This document shows, one piece after another, positions 1 through 6,279 of a stretch of 11,637 nt of DNA. Below the pieces are notes generated by a model that was given only the letters and a program-made list of their open reading frames with translations, ran no database searches and was not told the DNA's origin. Location of the stretch: positions 1-11,637 of the forward strand of contig JAAYFX010000102.1 in NCBI GenBank assembly GCA_012728025.1, read 5' to 3'. A program made the translations under genes and the position numbers. This DNA comes from Clostridiales bacterium (lineage in GTDB: Bacteria > Bacillota > Clostridia > Oscillospirales > Oscillospiraceae). Within the stretch, counting starts at the first letter, position 1. Each line of letters opens with the position of its first letter.

Positions 1-2
1 CC

Positions 3-977
3 ATAGGCCTCCTTACCCTTTTCCTGCTTTTGTTCATCTTTGGTGCAACGGCATTGACCATGCCCAAGCGCTTGGAATACGGCTCTACTTGGGGACGTTT
101 TGCTAAGGAGGAGGAAAACAGCATTGATGCCCTGTTTCTGGGAAGCTCCATTGCCTACTGTAACGTTATTCCCTCGGAAATATGGAATGAGGCGGGCGTA
201 TCTTCCTATGTGCTGGCAGGGTCGGAGCAGACCATACCCATAAGCTATTACTATCTAAGGCAAGCTTCCAAAACCCAGTCGCCAAGGCTAGTATTCCTTG
301 AGGTGACGGGAGTTTTCTTTCAACAGTATCAGGATTATACCAAGGTGAACATAGGATATATGCCCCGAGGAATAGACAGGCTTTCCGCAACGCTTTTTGC
401 CGCCGAGCCGGCAGAGCGCATGGGGCTTTTCTTTCCTCTTTATAATTACCACAGCCGCATATTAAGCCTTGAGGAAAGCGATATAGAAATTGCTTTTTAT
501 GGCTATCCGGCGGATGACCTTGCAGGTTACACTTTTCTTGAGCAGGCGGCCAATATGGACTCGCCCTGCCTTAGGGGTGAAGTTTTAGACAGGGAGAACT
601 ATGACAAAAATCTTAAGTTTCTCGGGAAAATAGCCGAATTTTGCGATGAGCAAGGTATACTTCCGGTGTTTTACATTGCACCAACTTATTGGCGGCTTAG
701 TGATGAGCATGCTCAAATGCTGGAGGAAGATGTTGAAAAACTTCCGAATGTGCAGTTTTTTGACTTTAACAAGGCGAAAGACCTTCCGTATCTTGACCCT
801 GAAAAAGATTGGTTTGACCTTTTACATTTTAATTATAGGGGTGCAGAAAAGTTTTCGGCTTATTTGGGAAAGCTTATGATAAATGAGCTTCAAGTTTCCC
901 CAAGCAGGGAAGCTGACAGCGGCCTTTGGAACTTGAGATACGAAAAATATCAGGAGCTTAAAAGCACAGCGGGATAA
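3..977 (+). CDS. SGNH/AlgJ-DltD-like envelope protein, 5' end outside window
   Basis: The frame is open to the left edge, so the true start lies upstream; a TTG at 30 is only an internal candidate. The first codons give a run of Leu, Ile and Phe that looks like the end of a membrane anchor or signal segment, so the rest probably faces outside. Counting from the TTG codon, 'FLGSSIAYCN' near residues 36-45 resembles SGNH block I (Gly-x-Ser, candidate nucleophile Ser40), and 'DLLHFN' near 263-268 resembles block V with the Asp and His of the triad. Proteins of this shape (DltD, AlgJ/AlgX type) often sit beside MBOAT acyltransferases and act in acylation of envelope polymers; that partner would be upstream and cannot be seen. 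The Asn and Gly blocks are not clear, so activity is unproven. The gene ends at TAA just before a strong terminator and converges on the M16 peptidase gene. Confidence 0.65.
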   Translation: MGLLTLFLLLFIFGATALTMPKRLEYGSTWGRFAKEEENSIDALFLGSSIAYCNVIPSEIWNEAGVSSYVLAGSEQTIPISYYYLRQASKTQSPRLVFLEVTGVFFQQYQDYTKVNIGYMPRGIDRLSATLFAAEPAERMGLFFPLYNYHSRILSLEESDIEIAFYGYPADDLAGYTFLEQAANMDSPCLRGEVLDRENYDKNLKFLGKIAEFCDEQGILPVFYIAPTYWRLSDEHAQMLEEDVEKLPNVQFFDFNKAKDLPYLDPEKDWFDLLHFNYRGAEKFSAYLGKLMINELQVSPSREADSGLWNLRYEKYQELKSTAG

Positions 978-978
978 T

Positions 979-1024
979 AAAAAAGCCAAGAAGCGGACAA
1001 AACTGTCCGCTTCTTGGCTTTTTA
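979..1024. terminator. Bidirectional intrinsic terminator
   Basis: A perfect 20-bp inverted repeat (arms 980-999 and 1004-1023, loop AAAC) has a GC-rich core (GCCAAG and GCGGACA) flanked by A5 on one side and T5 on the other. It starts 2 bases after the stop of the SGNH-like gene and lies 16 bases beyond the stop of the convergent M16 peptidase gene, so it can end both transcripts. Confidence 0.93.
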
Positions 1025-1039
1025 TGCAGGCAAGGGCTT

Positions 1040-2287
1040 TTATATGCCGAGAGCCTTGGTGTAATCCTCCGCCTGCTCGGTTTTGCCCAAGGCGGAAAGA
1101 GAAAGATTTTTAAAGTCTAAGCGGTTTTGAGCCAAAGTCAAAACATCCTCCGTTGTTACCCCGTCGTAACGGGCTATGATTTCATCCGTTGTCAGGCAGG
1201 TTCCAAGGGAAAGGATGGCATTGCCCATTTTGAGCATCCGTGAGGAGGCGGACTCAAGCCCCATAACCAGCGAGGATTTTGCCTGCTCACGTGCTCTTTT
1301 AAGCTCCTCTTCTGTTACCCCATCTTCGGAAAAATGACTAAGCTCGTCTCTTATAAGGGAGAGAGTTTTCATCTCCGTTTCCTTGCTAACACCGGTGGCC
1401 AAAGCCAAAATCCCAGTGTCGGAAAAGCCCGACTGGAAGGAATATATAGAGTAGCAAAGGCCATGCCTTTCTCTTATATTCTGAAAAAGCCGTGAGGAGA
1501 CGCCGCCGCCTAAGATGGTGGAAAGAAGATTCATTGTAAAGCGTTCGTCCGAGGAAATGTGGTTTGAGGGAAAGGCAAGGCAAAACTGGTTTTGCTCCGT
1601 TTTTTTCCGGCGAACAGACACATGGGAACTGTACTCGGCTCGGCGGGGCTTGGAGCGTTTTGTTTTTGCCATGGGTGAAAAAAGCTTTTCTATGTGCTTT
1701 AAATGTTCATCTGTTATGTTGCCCGCAAGGGAGATGACTATGTTTCCTGCTGTGTAGTGAAGGTCTTTATAGGCTTTTAGGCTTTCTCCCGTCATATTTG
1801 CAAGGGTTTTAGGCTTTCCCAAAACGGGACGTCCCAAAGAGCCTTTGAAGCAGCCTGTCATAAGCCTTTCATAGCAGGAGTCATCCGGTGCGTCCTCATA
1901 CATACCGATTTCCTCATAAATAACGCCCCGCTCGGATTCTGTCTCCTCCTCGTCAAAGGCGCAATCAAAAAACATTTCCCCCAAAAGGTCAATGGCGGTT
2001 ATAAGGTGGCTGTCTAAAACTCTTGCATAAAAGCAGGTAGTCTCCCTTGTGGTATAGGCATTTATCTGGCCGCCTATGCCATCCATTATAAAGGCAAGCT
2101 CCTGAGCGGAATGCTTAGAGCTGCTTTTAAAGAGCATATGCTCAATAAAATGAGCGCTGCCATTTTCAGAAGCAGGCTCATAGCGGGAGCCGACACCGAC
2201 AAAAATGCCGATGGCGGCAGAACGTACATAGGGCATTTTTTCGTAAACGATGCGAACACCGTTTGGAAGTTTTATAAGCTCGTGCAT
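1040..2287 (-). CDS. M16 family zinc metallopeptidase (YmxG/MlpA-like)
   Basis: This 415-residue protein is a single-chain processing-peptidase-like enzyme of family M16 (inverzincin). The inverted zinc motif HxxEH is at residues 46-50 (HFIEH), with His46 and His50 as ligands and Glu49 as catalytic base. The distal Glu ligand is expected in 'IYEEIGMYED' near residue 125-126, the usual ~76-residue spacing. The second half has the glycine-rich 'LGGGVSSRLF' and 'GLCYSIYSF' segments typical of the non-catalytic M16 C-terminal domain. Length fits the Bacillus MlpA/YmxG group. No signal peptide is visible, so it is probably cytosolic; the substrate is unknown. The ATG at 2287 follows a GAGAG ribosome site 6 nt upstream. 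It lies 79 bp downstream of pnp on the same strand, the same order as in Bacillus subtilis (pnpA, ylxY, mlpA) but without ylxY. It probably shares the pnp transcript. Confidence 0.93.
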   Translation of the reverse strand: MHELIKLPNGVRIVYEKMPYVRSAAIGIFVGVGSRYEPASENGSAHFIEHMLFKSSSKHSAQELAFIMDGIGGQINAYTTRETTCFYARVLDSHLITAIDLLGEMFFDCAFDEEETESERGVIYEEIGMYEDAPDDSCYERLMTGCFKGSLGRPVLGKPKTLANMTGESLKAYKDLHYTAGNIVISLAGNITDEHLKHIEKLFSPMAKTKRSKPRRAEYSSHVSVRRKKTEQNQFCLAFPSNHISSDERFTMNLLSTILGGGVSSRLFQNIRERHGLCYSIYSFQSGFSDTGILALATGVSKETEMKTLSLIRDELSHFSEDGVTEEELKRAREQAKSSLVMGLESASSRMLKMGNAILSLGTCLTTDEIIARYDGVTTEDVLTLAQNRLDFKNLSLSALGKTEQAEDYTKALGI

Positions 2288-2324
2288 AGAATTCTCTCAT
2301 TTCTAAAGTTATGAAGTAAAGAAA

Positions 2325-2346
2325 GGGGCAGGGTTGTCCCCGCCCC
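2325..2346 (-). terminator. GC-rich hairpin between pnp and the M16 gene
   Basis: The arms GGGGC (2325-2329) and GCCCC (2342-2346), an A-C mismatch, then GGG and CCC close a 4-base loop. On the minus strand the stem is followed by TTTCTTT, so it could act as a weak terminator or a 3'-end stabiliser that lowers expression of the M16 gene relative to pnp. The T-tract is interrupted, so full termination is doubtful. Confidence 0.45.
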
Positions 2347-2366
2347 GAAAATCGCTCTCTTATGGT

Positions 2367-4499
2367 TTAGTCTTTAAGACCCTGAGCCTCACGTTCTTTT
2401 ATGGCATCCTTGCGGGAAAGGTTTACCCTTCCTCTATCGTCAATTTCCATAACCTTAACCCATGTCATATCGCCCACGTTCAAAACGTCCTCGACCTTTT
2501 CGGTGCGCTTAAATTCAAGGTCTTTAATATGGCACATACCGTCTTTACCGGGGGCCATTTCGATAAAGGCGCCTATGGGGATTATGCGCACGACCTTACC
2601 GTAATAAAGCTTTCCAACCTCGGGGACGAATACGATGTTGTCGATAATCTCCTTGGCCTGACGGCAGGCTTCAAGGCTTTCGCTGGCGATATAGATGGAG
2701 CCGTCGTCTTCAATGTCAATTTTAGCGCCGGTGTCTGCACAAATTTTCTGGATGACTTTGCCGCCTGTGCCTATGACCTCACGAATTTTGTCGGGGTCAA
2801 TATGCATGATAAGCATTTTAGGCGCTGTGGGGGCAAGCTCTGCTCTGGGTTCGGAGATGCAGGGAAGCATAATCTCATCAAGCATATTTATACGGGCTTC
2901 ACGAGTAATTTCAAGAGCTTCTTTAATAATTTCGTGGCTTAGTCCGTCATTTTTAAGGTCCATCTGGATGGCGGTGATACCGTCACGAGTGCCAGCAACC
3001 TTAAAGTCCATCTCGCCATGGAAGTCCTCAACACCCTGAATATCTATGAAGGTGGTGAAGCCGCCCTCATCGTCCTGTATAAGGCCGCAGGAAATTCCCG
3101 CAACAGGGGCTTTTATGGGAACGCCCGCATCCATAAGGGCAAGGGTGCTGGCACAGACAGAGCCTTGGGAGGTAGAGCCGTTACTGCTGGTTACCTCGGA
3201 AACAAGGCGAATGGTGTATGGGAAGTCGTCAATAGAGGGGATAACGGCCTCAAGAGCTTTTTCCGCAAGGGCACCATGACCGTATTCACGACGGTTGGTG
3301 GAGCGGCTTGCTCTTGCTTCGCCAACGGAATAGGCAGGGAAGTTATAGTGGTGCATGAAGCGCTTTTCTTCTTCCTCCCAAATTGTGTCAAGCTTCTGGG
3401 CGGCAGAAAGGGTGTTAAGTGTTGCGATAGCCAAAACCTGAGTTTGACCACGGGAGAACAAGCCGGAGCCGTGGACACGAGGGATAAGCCCAACCTCGGC
3501 GGCCAGAGGGCGAATTTCGTCCATGGCCCTGCCGTCAACACGCTTTCCGGAAAGGAGCCAACGCTTTACAATCTGCTTTTGAAGCTTATAAAGAATTTCT
3601 TCGTAATAGGTTTGCATTTCGGGGAACTGCTCAAGATATTTTTCAAGGCAGGCATCCCACCACTGAACAACTCTGGCTTCACGGACATTTTTATCGTCGG
3701 TGTCCATGCAATACTCCATGCTCTCGGTTTCGTTTTCACAGAGCATTTTGAAAAGCTCCTCGTCAAAGGCGGCCTGCTCGTATGAAAACTTTTCCTTGCC
3801 GACTTCGGAAACCATCTTGTCGATAAGGTCTAAAACTGTCTGAAGTTCCTTATGGGCTGCAACTATGCCCTCATACATAACATCGTCGGGAATTTGCTCA
3901 CCTTCGGCTTCTATCATAACAACCTTTTCGTGGGTGGCGGCGACGGTCACGTTCATCTTGCTGCGGGAGCGCTCTTCCTTTGTGGGGTTAAAGAGGAAGT
4001 TTTCACCGTCCCAACCAACAGCTATGCCAGAAATAGGGCCGTTAAAAGGAATGTCGGAAATGGCCACAGCAGCGCCTGCGCCTATCATGGCGGTTATTTC
4101 AGGTGCACAGTCGTGGTCAACGGATAAAACTGTGCAGGAAATAACTACGTCATTTCTAAGGTCTTGGGGGAACAGGGGACGCATGGGTCTGTCTATCATG
4201 CGGGAGGCCAAAACAGCGGGAAGGCTGGGCCTTGCCTCACGACGCATAAAGCTCCCCGGAATGCGGCCGACGGCATAAAGCTTTTCTTCAAAATCCACAG
4301 AAAGGGGAAAAAAGTCTATGCCCTCACGAGGTTTTGCCGAGGCAGTGATGTTTACCAAAATGGTAGTTTCACCGTATTTGGTGAGGACGGAAGCATTTGC
4401 AAGCTCACAGAGCTTACCGGTTTCAAAAACCAGAGGACGACCTGCAAGAGTTGTCTCATAGCGCTTTACATTGTTGAATTCTTTCTTTTGTATTTTCAT
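2367..4499 (-). CDS. pnp: Polyribonucleotide nucleotidyltransferase (PNPase)
   Basis: PNPase is the trimeric 3'-to-5' phosphorolytic exoribonuclease of RNA turnover. At 710 residues it has full family length. The order is RNase PH domain 1 (about 15-145, with the RNA-contact loop 'GSFMRREARPS' at 82-92), an all-alpha linker (about 150-320), RNase PH domain 2 (about 325-550, with 'STSQGSVCAS' at 442-451 and the acidic catalytic segment 'GEMDFKVAGTRDG' at 495-507), a KH domain (about 562-620, GxxG loop GTGG at 577-580) and an S1 domain (about 627-697, 'GKVVRIIPIGAFIEM'). The ATG at 4499 follows AAAGGAG at good spacing. It lies downstream of rpsO, as in most bacteria, but has its own strong promoter at 4636-4664. 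Its ribosome site is inside a possible hairpin and is preceded by a possible uORF, described separately. In Escherichia coli PNPase represses its own leader together with RNase III; similar control here is inference. Confidence 0.98.
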   Translation of the reverse strand: MKIQKKEFNNVKRYETTLAGRPLVFETGKLCELANASVLTKYGETTILVNITASAKPREGIDFFPLSVDFEEKLYAVGRIPGSFMRREARPSLPAVLASRMIDRPMRPLFPQDLRNDVVISCTVLSVDHDCAPEITAMIGAGAAVAISDIPFNGPISGIAVGWDGENFLFNPTKEERSRSKMNVTVAATHEKVVMIEAEGEQIPDDVMYEGIVAAHKELQTVLDLIDKMVSEVGKEKFSYEQAAFDEELFKMLCENETESMEYCMDTDDKNVREARVVQWWDACLEKYLEQFPEMQTYYEEILYKLQKQIVKRWLLSGKRVDGRAMDEIRPLAAEVGLIPRVHGSGLFSRGQTQVLAIATLNTLSAAQKLDTIWEEEEKRFMHHYNFPAYSVGEARASRSTNRREYGHGALAEKALEAVIPSIDDFPYTIRLVSEVTSSNGSTSQGSVCASTLALMDAGVPIKAPVAGISCGLIQDDEGGFTTFIDIQGVEDFHGEMDFKVAGTRDGITAIQMDLKNDGLSHEIIKEALEITREARINMLDEIMLPCISEPRAELAPTAPKMLIMHIDPDKIREVIGTGGKVIQKICADTGAKIDIEDDGSIYIASESLEACRQAKEIIDNIVFVPEVGKLYYGKVVRIIPIGAFIEMAPGKDGMCHIKDLEFKRTEKVEDVLNVGDMTWVKVMEIDDRGRVNLSRKDAIKEREAQGLKD

Positions 4500-4528
4500 T
4501 TATGCTCCTTTCGGGGACTTTGCCCCAT
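4496..4528 (-). CDS. Possible 10-residue leader ORF overlapping the pnp start
   Basis: On the minus strand an ATG at 4528-4526 opens a 10-codon frame, MGQSPRKEHK, ending in TGA at 4498-4496. Its stop shares the ATGA overlap with the pnp start codon. A strong purine-rich site, AAAAGGAGG (4549-4541), lies 12 nt before the ATG, which is somewhat long. Translation would open the hairpin that covers the pnp ribosome site and would end on the pnp start, so it could couple pnp translation to the leader. It is very short and could be chance; no conservation test was possible. Confidence 0.3.
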   Translation of the reverse strand: MGQSPRKEHK

Positions 4529-4539
4529 GTGGCGGAGCA
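4503..4539 (-). promoter_or_regulatory. pnp: Hairpin that can hide the pnp Shine-Dalgarno
   Basis: In the pnp mRNA TGCTCC (4539-4534) can pair with GGAGCA (4508-4503), which contains the core of the pnp ribosome site, and GGGG (4526-4523) with CCCC (4516-4513) forms an inner helix. The internal loop is 7 by 4 bases. The CTCC at 4537-4534 can instead pair with GGAG at 4545-4542 of an upstream Shine-Dalgarno-like site, freeing the pnp site. This is structure seen by eye; the switching role is inference. Confidence 0.5.
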
Positions 4540-4546
4540 CCCTCCT

Positions 4547-4600
4547 TTTAGCACTTGAAAATAGGCTTACATATGGATAAGCACATTTTCAACTGCTAAA
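4547..4600 (-). promoter_or_regulatory. pnp: Long imperfect stem-loop in the pnp leader
   Basis: Three helical blocks pair in register: TTTAGCA with TGCTAAA (4547-4553 and 4594-4600), TTGAAAAT with ATTTTCAA (4555-4562 and 4585-4592), and GCTTA with TAAGC (4565-4569 and 4578-4582). They are separated by a 1x1 and a 2x2 mismatch and capped by an 8-base loop. The 20 paired positions make it a plausible RNase III substrate, like the processed stem ahead of pnp in Escherichia coli. No long T-run follows, so it is not a simple terminator. Confidence 0.7.
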
Positions 4601-4625
4601 GGGGCAGGCCCCGCAAATTTTTTGC
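4601..4625 (-). promoter_or_regulatory. pnp: Two small tandem hairpins at the 5' end of the pnp leader
   Basis: On the transcript GCAAA pairs with TTTGC (4625-4621 and 4617-4613, loop AAA), directly followed by GGGG pairing with CCCC (4612-4609 and 4604-4601, loop CCTG). They begin within a few bases of the predicted start of transcription and could protect the 5' end. With the two larger stems downstream, nearly the whole leader of about 130 nt can be folded. Confidence 0.45.
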
Positions 4626-4635
4626 ATCATTTTGT

Positions 4636-4664
4636 ATTATAATCTTATTAGGCGATAATATCAA
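4636..4664 (-). promoter_or_regulatory. pnp: SigA-type promoter for pnp
   Basis: On the minus strand TTGATA (4664-4659), a 17-base spacer and a perfect TATAAT (4641-4636) make a near-consensus vegetative promoter. The predicted start is near 4629, giving a leader of about 130 nt before the pnp ATG. It lets pnp be expressed apart from rpsO. Confidence 0.82.
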
Positions 4665-4709
4665 ATTTTCTGTGAAAAATCAGTAAGCAAGGGCTGATAA
4701 TTGCACAAG

Positions 4710-4740
4710 GGGGCTGCTTCGGCAAATGCGAAACAGCCCC
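4710..4740 (-). terminator. Hairpin downstream of rpsO, weak terminator or processing site
   Basis: GGGGCTG (4710-4716) pairs with CAGCCCC (4734-4740), then after one mismatch TTCG pairs with CGAA around a 7-base loop. It starts 15 bases after the rpsO stop. On the minus strand the stem is followed by CTTGTGC and not by a T-run, so termination is probably partial; it may protect the 3' end of rpsO mRNA or limit read-through into pnp. Confidence 0.6.
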
Positions 4741-4755
4741 TTATTGATTTTTGGC

Positions 4756-5022
4756 TTATTTTCTTATGCCCAGCTTTGAGATGATGGCCCTGTAACGCTC
4801 AATATCCTTTTCCTTAAGGTAGTCAAGGAGACGGCGGCGCTTACCAACCATTTTGTACATACCGAGACGGCTATGGTTGTCTTTCTTGTGAACCTTCAAA
4901 TGCTCTGTTAGCTGAGATATGCGCTCGGATAAGATGGCTATCTGCACCTCGGGTGAGCCTGTGTCGGTTTCGTGGGTGCGGTTTTCTTCGATAACCACAG
5001 TTTTTTGGTCTTTTGTTATCAT
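4756..5022 (-). CDS. rpsO: Small ribosomal subunit protein uS15
   Basis: The 88-residue product is full-length S15, which binds the central domain of 16S rRNA early in 30S assembly. The family signature is clear: 'HETDTGSPEVQIAILSERI' (residues 17-35), 'HKKDNHSRLGMYKMVGKRR' (45-63) and the 'RRRLLDYL' helix, ending in 'ISKLGIRK'. I place the start at the ATG at 5022 and not at an in-frame ATG 32 codons upstream, because the shorter form has the standard S15 length and N-terminus and AGGAAGGA lies just before it, while the upstream codons resemble no S15 and fall in the leader. It has its own promoter at 5135-5163, and a possible second one further up. S15 represses its own mRNA in many bacteria; the leader of about 105 nt here leaves room for that, but I do not recognise a specific S15-binding fold. 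Confidence 0.98.
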   Translation of the reverse strand: MITKDQKTVVIEENRTHETDTGSPEVQIAILSERISQLTEHLKVHKKDNHSRLGMYKMVGKRRRLLDYLKEKDIERYRAIISKLGIRK

Positions 5023-5128
5023 TTTAAAAAAATCCTTCCTTTTTGAGTATTGCCGCAAGGCTGAGTCATGGGTCAGAAAGGCTGCCGTTTTTCGGCAAAT
5101 TCCCAAAACTAAGCTCAAGGGCTAAAGC
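5023..5128 (-). promoter_or_regulatory. rpsO: rpsO 5' leader with a hairpin
   Basis: The predicted untranslated leader holds a TGCCG/CGGCA hairpin (5083-5087 with 5093-5097, A5 loop in the RNA) and a weaker CTGA/TCAG pairing near 5061-5076. An S15 autoregulatory leader is possible by analogy with other bacteria. No known S15 site was identified. Confidence 0.35.
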
Positions 5129-5134
5129 TTATAA

Positions 5135-5163
5135 ATTTTACCACAATAGAACAAGGATGTAAA
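5135..5163 (-). promoter_or_regulatory. rpsO: SigA-type promoter for rpsO
   Basis: On the minus strand TTTACA (5163-5158), a 17-base spacer and TAAAAT (5140-5135) match the vegetative consensus at 5 of 6 in both boxes. The predicted start is near 5128, about 105 nt before the rpsO ATG. Confidence 0.75.
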
Positions 5164-5220
5164 GGATAAAATTTTTGAAGATTTGAGGAGATTTAAAAGG
5201 GAACTTATTTATCCTGCCCA

Positions 5221-5262
5221 TAATGTAAAAGTGTATTATACATTACATTTTAATAAATGCAA
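5221..5262 (-). promoter_or_regulatory. Possible second rpsO promoter overlapped by a dyad
   Basis: On the minus strand TTGCAT (5262-5257), a 16-base spacer and TATAAT (5240-5235) form a candidate promoter reading towards rpsO. A dyad, TAATGTA (5221-5227) and TACATTA (5239-5245), 11 bases apart, covers the -10 box and the predicted start point and would suit a repressor site. The area is very AT-rich, so chance matches are possible. Confidence 0.4.
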
Positions 5263-5270
5263 ATACCATC

Positions 5271-5292
5271 CAAAATCAAAAAACGATTTTTG
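5271..5292 (-). terminator. Weak AT-rich hairpin after the HTH gene
   Basis: CAAAATC (5271-5277) pairs with GATTTTTG (5285-5292) with one bulged base, starting 12 bases beyond the HTH gene stop. It has few GC pairs and no proper T-run after it, so any termination is weak. Confidence 0.25.
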
Positions 5293-5304
5293 TATTAAAT
5301 AATA

Positions 5305-6219
5305 TTAATGGGAAGCTAAAAACTGGGGGCAGCCTTCGTCGCACTGGTCAGAGATGCTTGGCAAAGGGGCTGAAATAAGCTCTGATACGGGAGAACAATG
5401 CTCCTCATAACTGTAAAACTCATGCTCCAAGGCTTTAACCGCTGATTTATCGGCTATGAGTTGAACCAAATCGTGGCTGTCGGGAACCTTGCTGAATAAG
5501 CTTGTCTGCACAGCCAAAAGACCGGAGGCGACAATAAGCATACGAAAACTCATTAACTCTGCAAGCTTTGGACAAAGCAGATGGGGCATGAATATGCCCG
5601 AGCAGGGAGGCAGCCATTTCATCGCCTTTTCAAGAACAAGCTCCGGTGAATGCTTGCATAACCTTATAAGGCTTATATCGCAGCCCAGCCCCTTTACTTT
5701 TCTGAATAAGGGAAGCCATTCCTCATCAAACCCCGGAAGGGTTTCAAACAAATCTGCATCGCCTTCATATATAAGAAGAATCTTCCTTGGGCTGCCGTCG
5801 GATATAACGGCCTTCAGCAAAGAGATAGTAGCATTGCAAAGACCTCTGGAGCCGTAAAAATAGCCGGCTTTTTGAGGGAAGGGGGCATCGCAGCTTCCGT
5901 CGGAAAAAGGACCAAAGGCAGAAGTCTTCTGTCCGCTTAAAAGCCAGTTATAAATCATCTTTGCATTATAGTCAGGATTATCATCCCAGATAGAATCGGG
6001 GCAAATTTCTTCTGCCACCGTCTTTTTTTGGTAGTCCTCTATTAAATTTTTCGAAAAAAAGGAAGCCATATCTGGAAGAAAGTCAGGATATTTGGGAAGG
6101 CCACGCCTTCCGGTACGGAGCCTGCTGACAGCGGAAGGGTCAATGTTAACCGCCTTTGCAAGCACGGCATTGCTCGTATGAGTAATATTCATAAGGAAAT
6201 CCAATCTTTTATCAAACAA
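5305..6219 (-). CDS. Helix-turn-helix protein with unrecognised C-terminal domain
   Basis: This 304-residue protein begins with a probable DNA-binding region (residues 1-60). 'SNAVLAKAVNIDPSAVSRLR' (16-35) has the spacing of an XRE/lambda-repressor-like HTH, followed by basic 'TGRRGLPK'. The remaining ~240 residues are soluble-looking, with hydrophobic strands such as 'KILLIYEGDADLF' (146-158) and 'RMLIVASGLLAV' (226-237). I do not recognise the fold; it might be a ligand- or signal-sensing part. There are 8 cysteines, the last in 'QCDEGCPQF' near the C-terminus. The start is TTG at 6219, supported by a perfect GGAGGTGA ribosome site. It is transcribed alone from its own promoter (6243-6271), and a dyad just upstream (6280-6308) could be its operator. 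It lies between rpsO and a candidate small RNA read in the opposite direction. Role: probably a transcription factor with unknown target. Confidence 0.72.
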   Translation of the reverse strand: MFDKRLDFLMNITHTSNAVLAKAVNIDPSAVSRLRTGRRGLPKYPDFLPDMASFFSKNLIEDYQKKTVAEEICPDSIWDDNPDYNAKMIYNWLLSGQKTSAFGPFSDGSCDAPFPQKAGYFYGSRGLCNATISLLKAVISDGSPRKILLIYEGDADLFETLPGFDEEWLPLFRKVKGLGCDISLIRLCKHSPELVLEKAMKWLPPCSGIFMPHLLCPKLAELMSFRMLIVASGLLAVQTSLFSKVPDSHDLVQLIADKSAVKALEHEFYSYEEHCSPVSELISAPLPSISDQCDEGCPQFLASH

Positions 6220-6224
6220 TTAAA

Positions 6225-6232
6225 TCACCTCC
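6225..6232 (-). promoter_or_regulatory. Consensus ribosome site fixing a TTG start
   Basis: The minus strand reads GGAGGTGA, fully complementary to the 16S rRNA 3' end, with 8 bases between GGAGG and the TTG at 6219. This decides the rare start codon of the HTH gene; the next in-frame ATG (codon 10) has no such site. Confidence 0.85.
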
Positions 6233-6242
6233 GCCCAATAGG

Positions 6243-6271
6243 AGTTTATCACAAGCCCTATAAGGTTTCAA
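6243..6271 (-). promoter_or_regulatory. SigA-type promoter for the HTH gene
   Basis: On the minus strand TTGAAA (6271-6266), a 17-base spacer and TAAACT (6248-6243) form a promoter with a predicted start near 6236, just before the ribosome site, so the leader is very short. Confidence 0.65.
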
Positions 6272-6279
6272 GGAGTGAA

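Noticed and set aside
3018..3785. A 255-codon plus-strand frame and several others (for example 2334-2942 and 4164-4580) opposite pnp
   Set aside because: They lie antisense to a clear full-length PNPase and read as low-complexity shadow protein with no domain or ribosome site.
4589..4630. A 13-residue leaderless frame (MMQKICGACPFSS) starting at the predicted pnp transcription start
   Set aside because: It has no ribosome site, and its codons coincide with two hairpins; the RNA structure explains the sequence better.
4756..5118. A longer rpsO reading frame with 32 extra N-terminal codons
   Set aside because: The extra residues match no S15, and the standard start at 5022 has its own Shine-Dalgarno and gives the usual 88 residues.
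5163..5215. An 8-base inverted repeat, AGGATAAA and TTTATCCT, 37 bases apart upstream of rpsO
   Set aside because: It is AT-rich, widely spaced and overlaps the edge of the -35 box; a chance pairing is the simplest reading.
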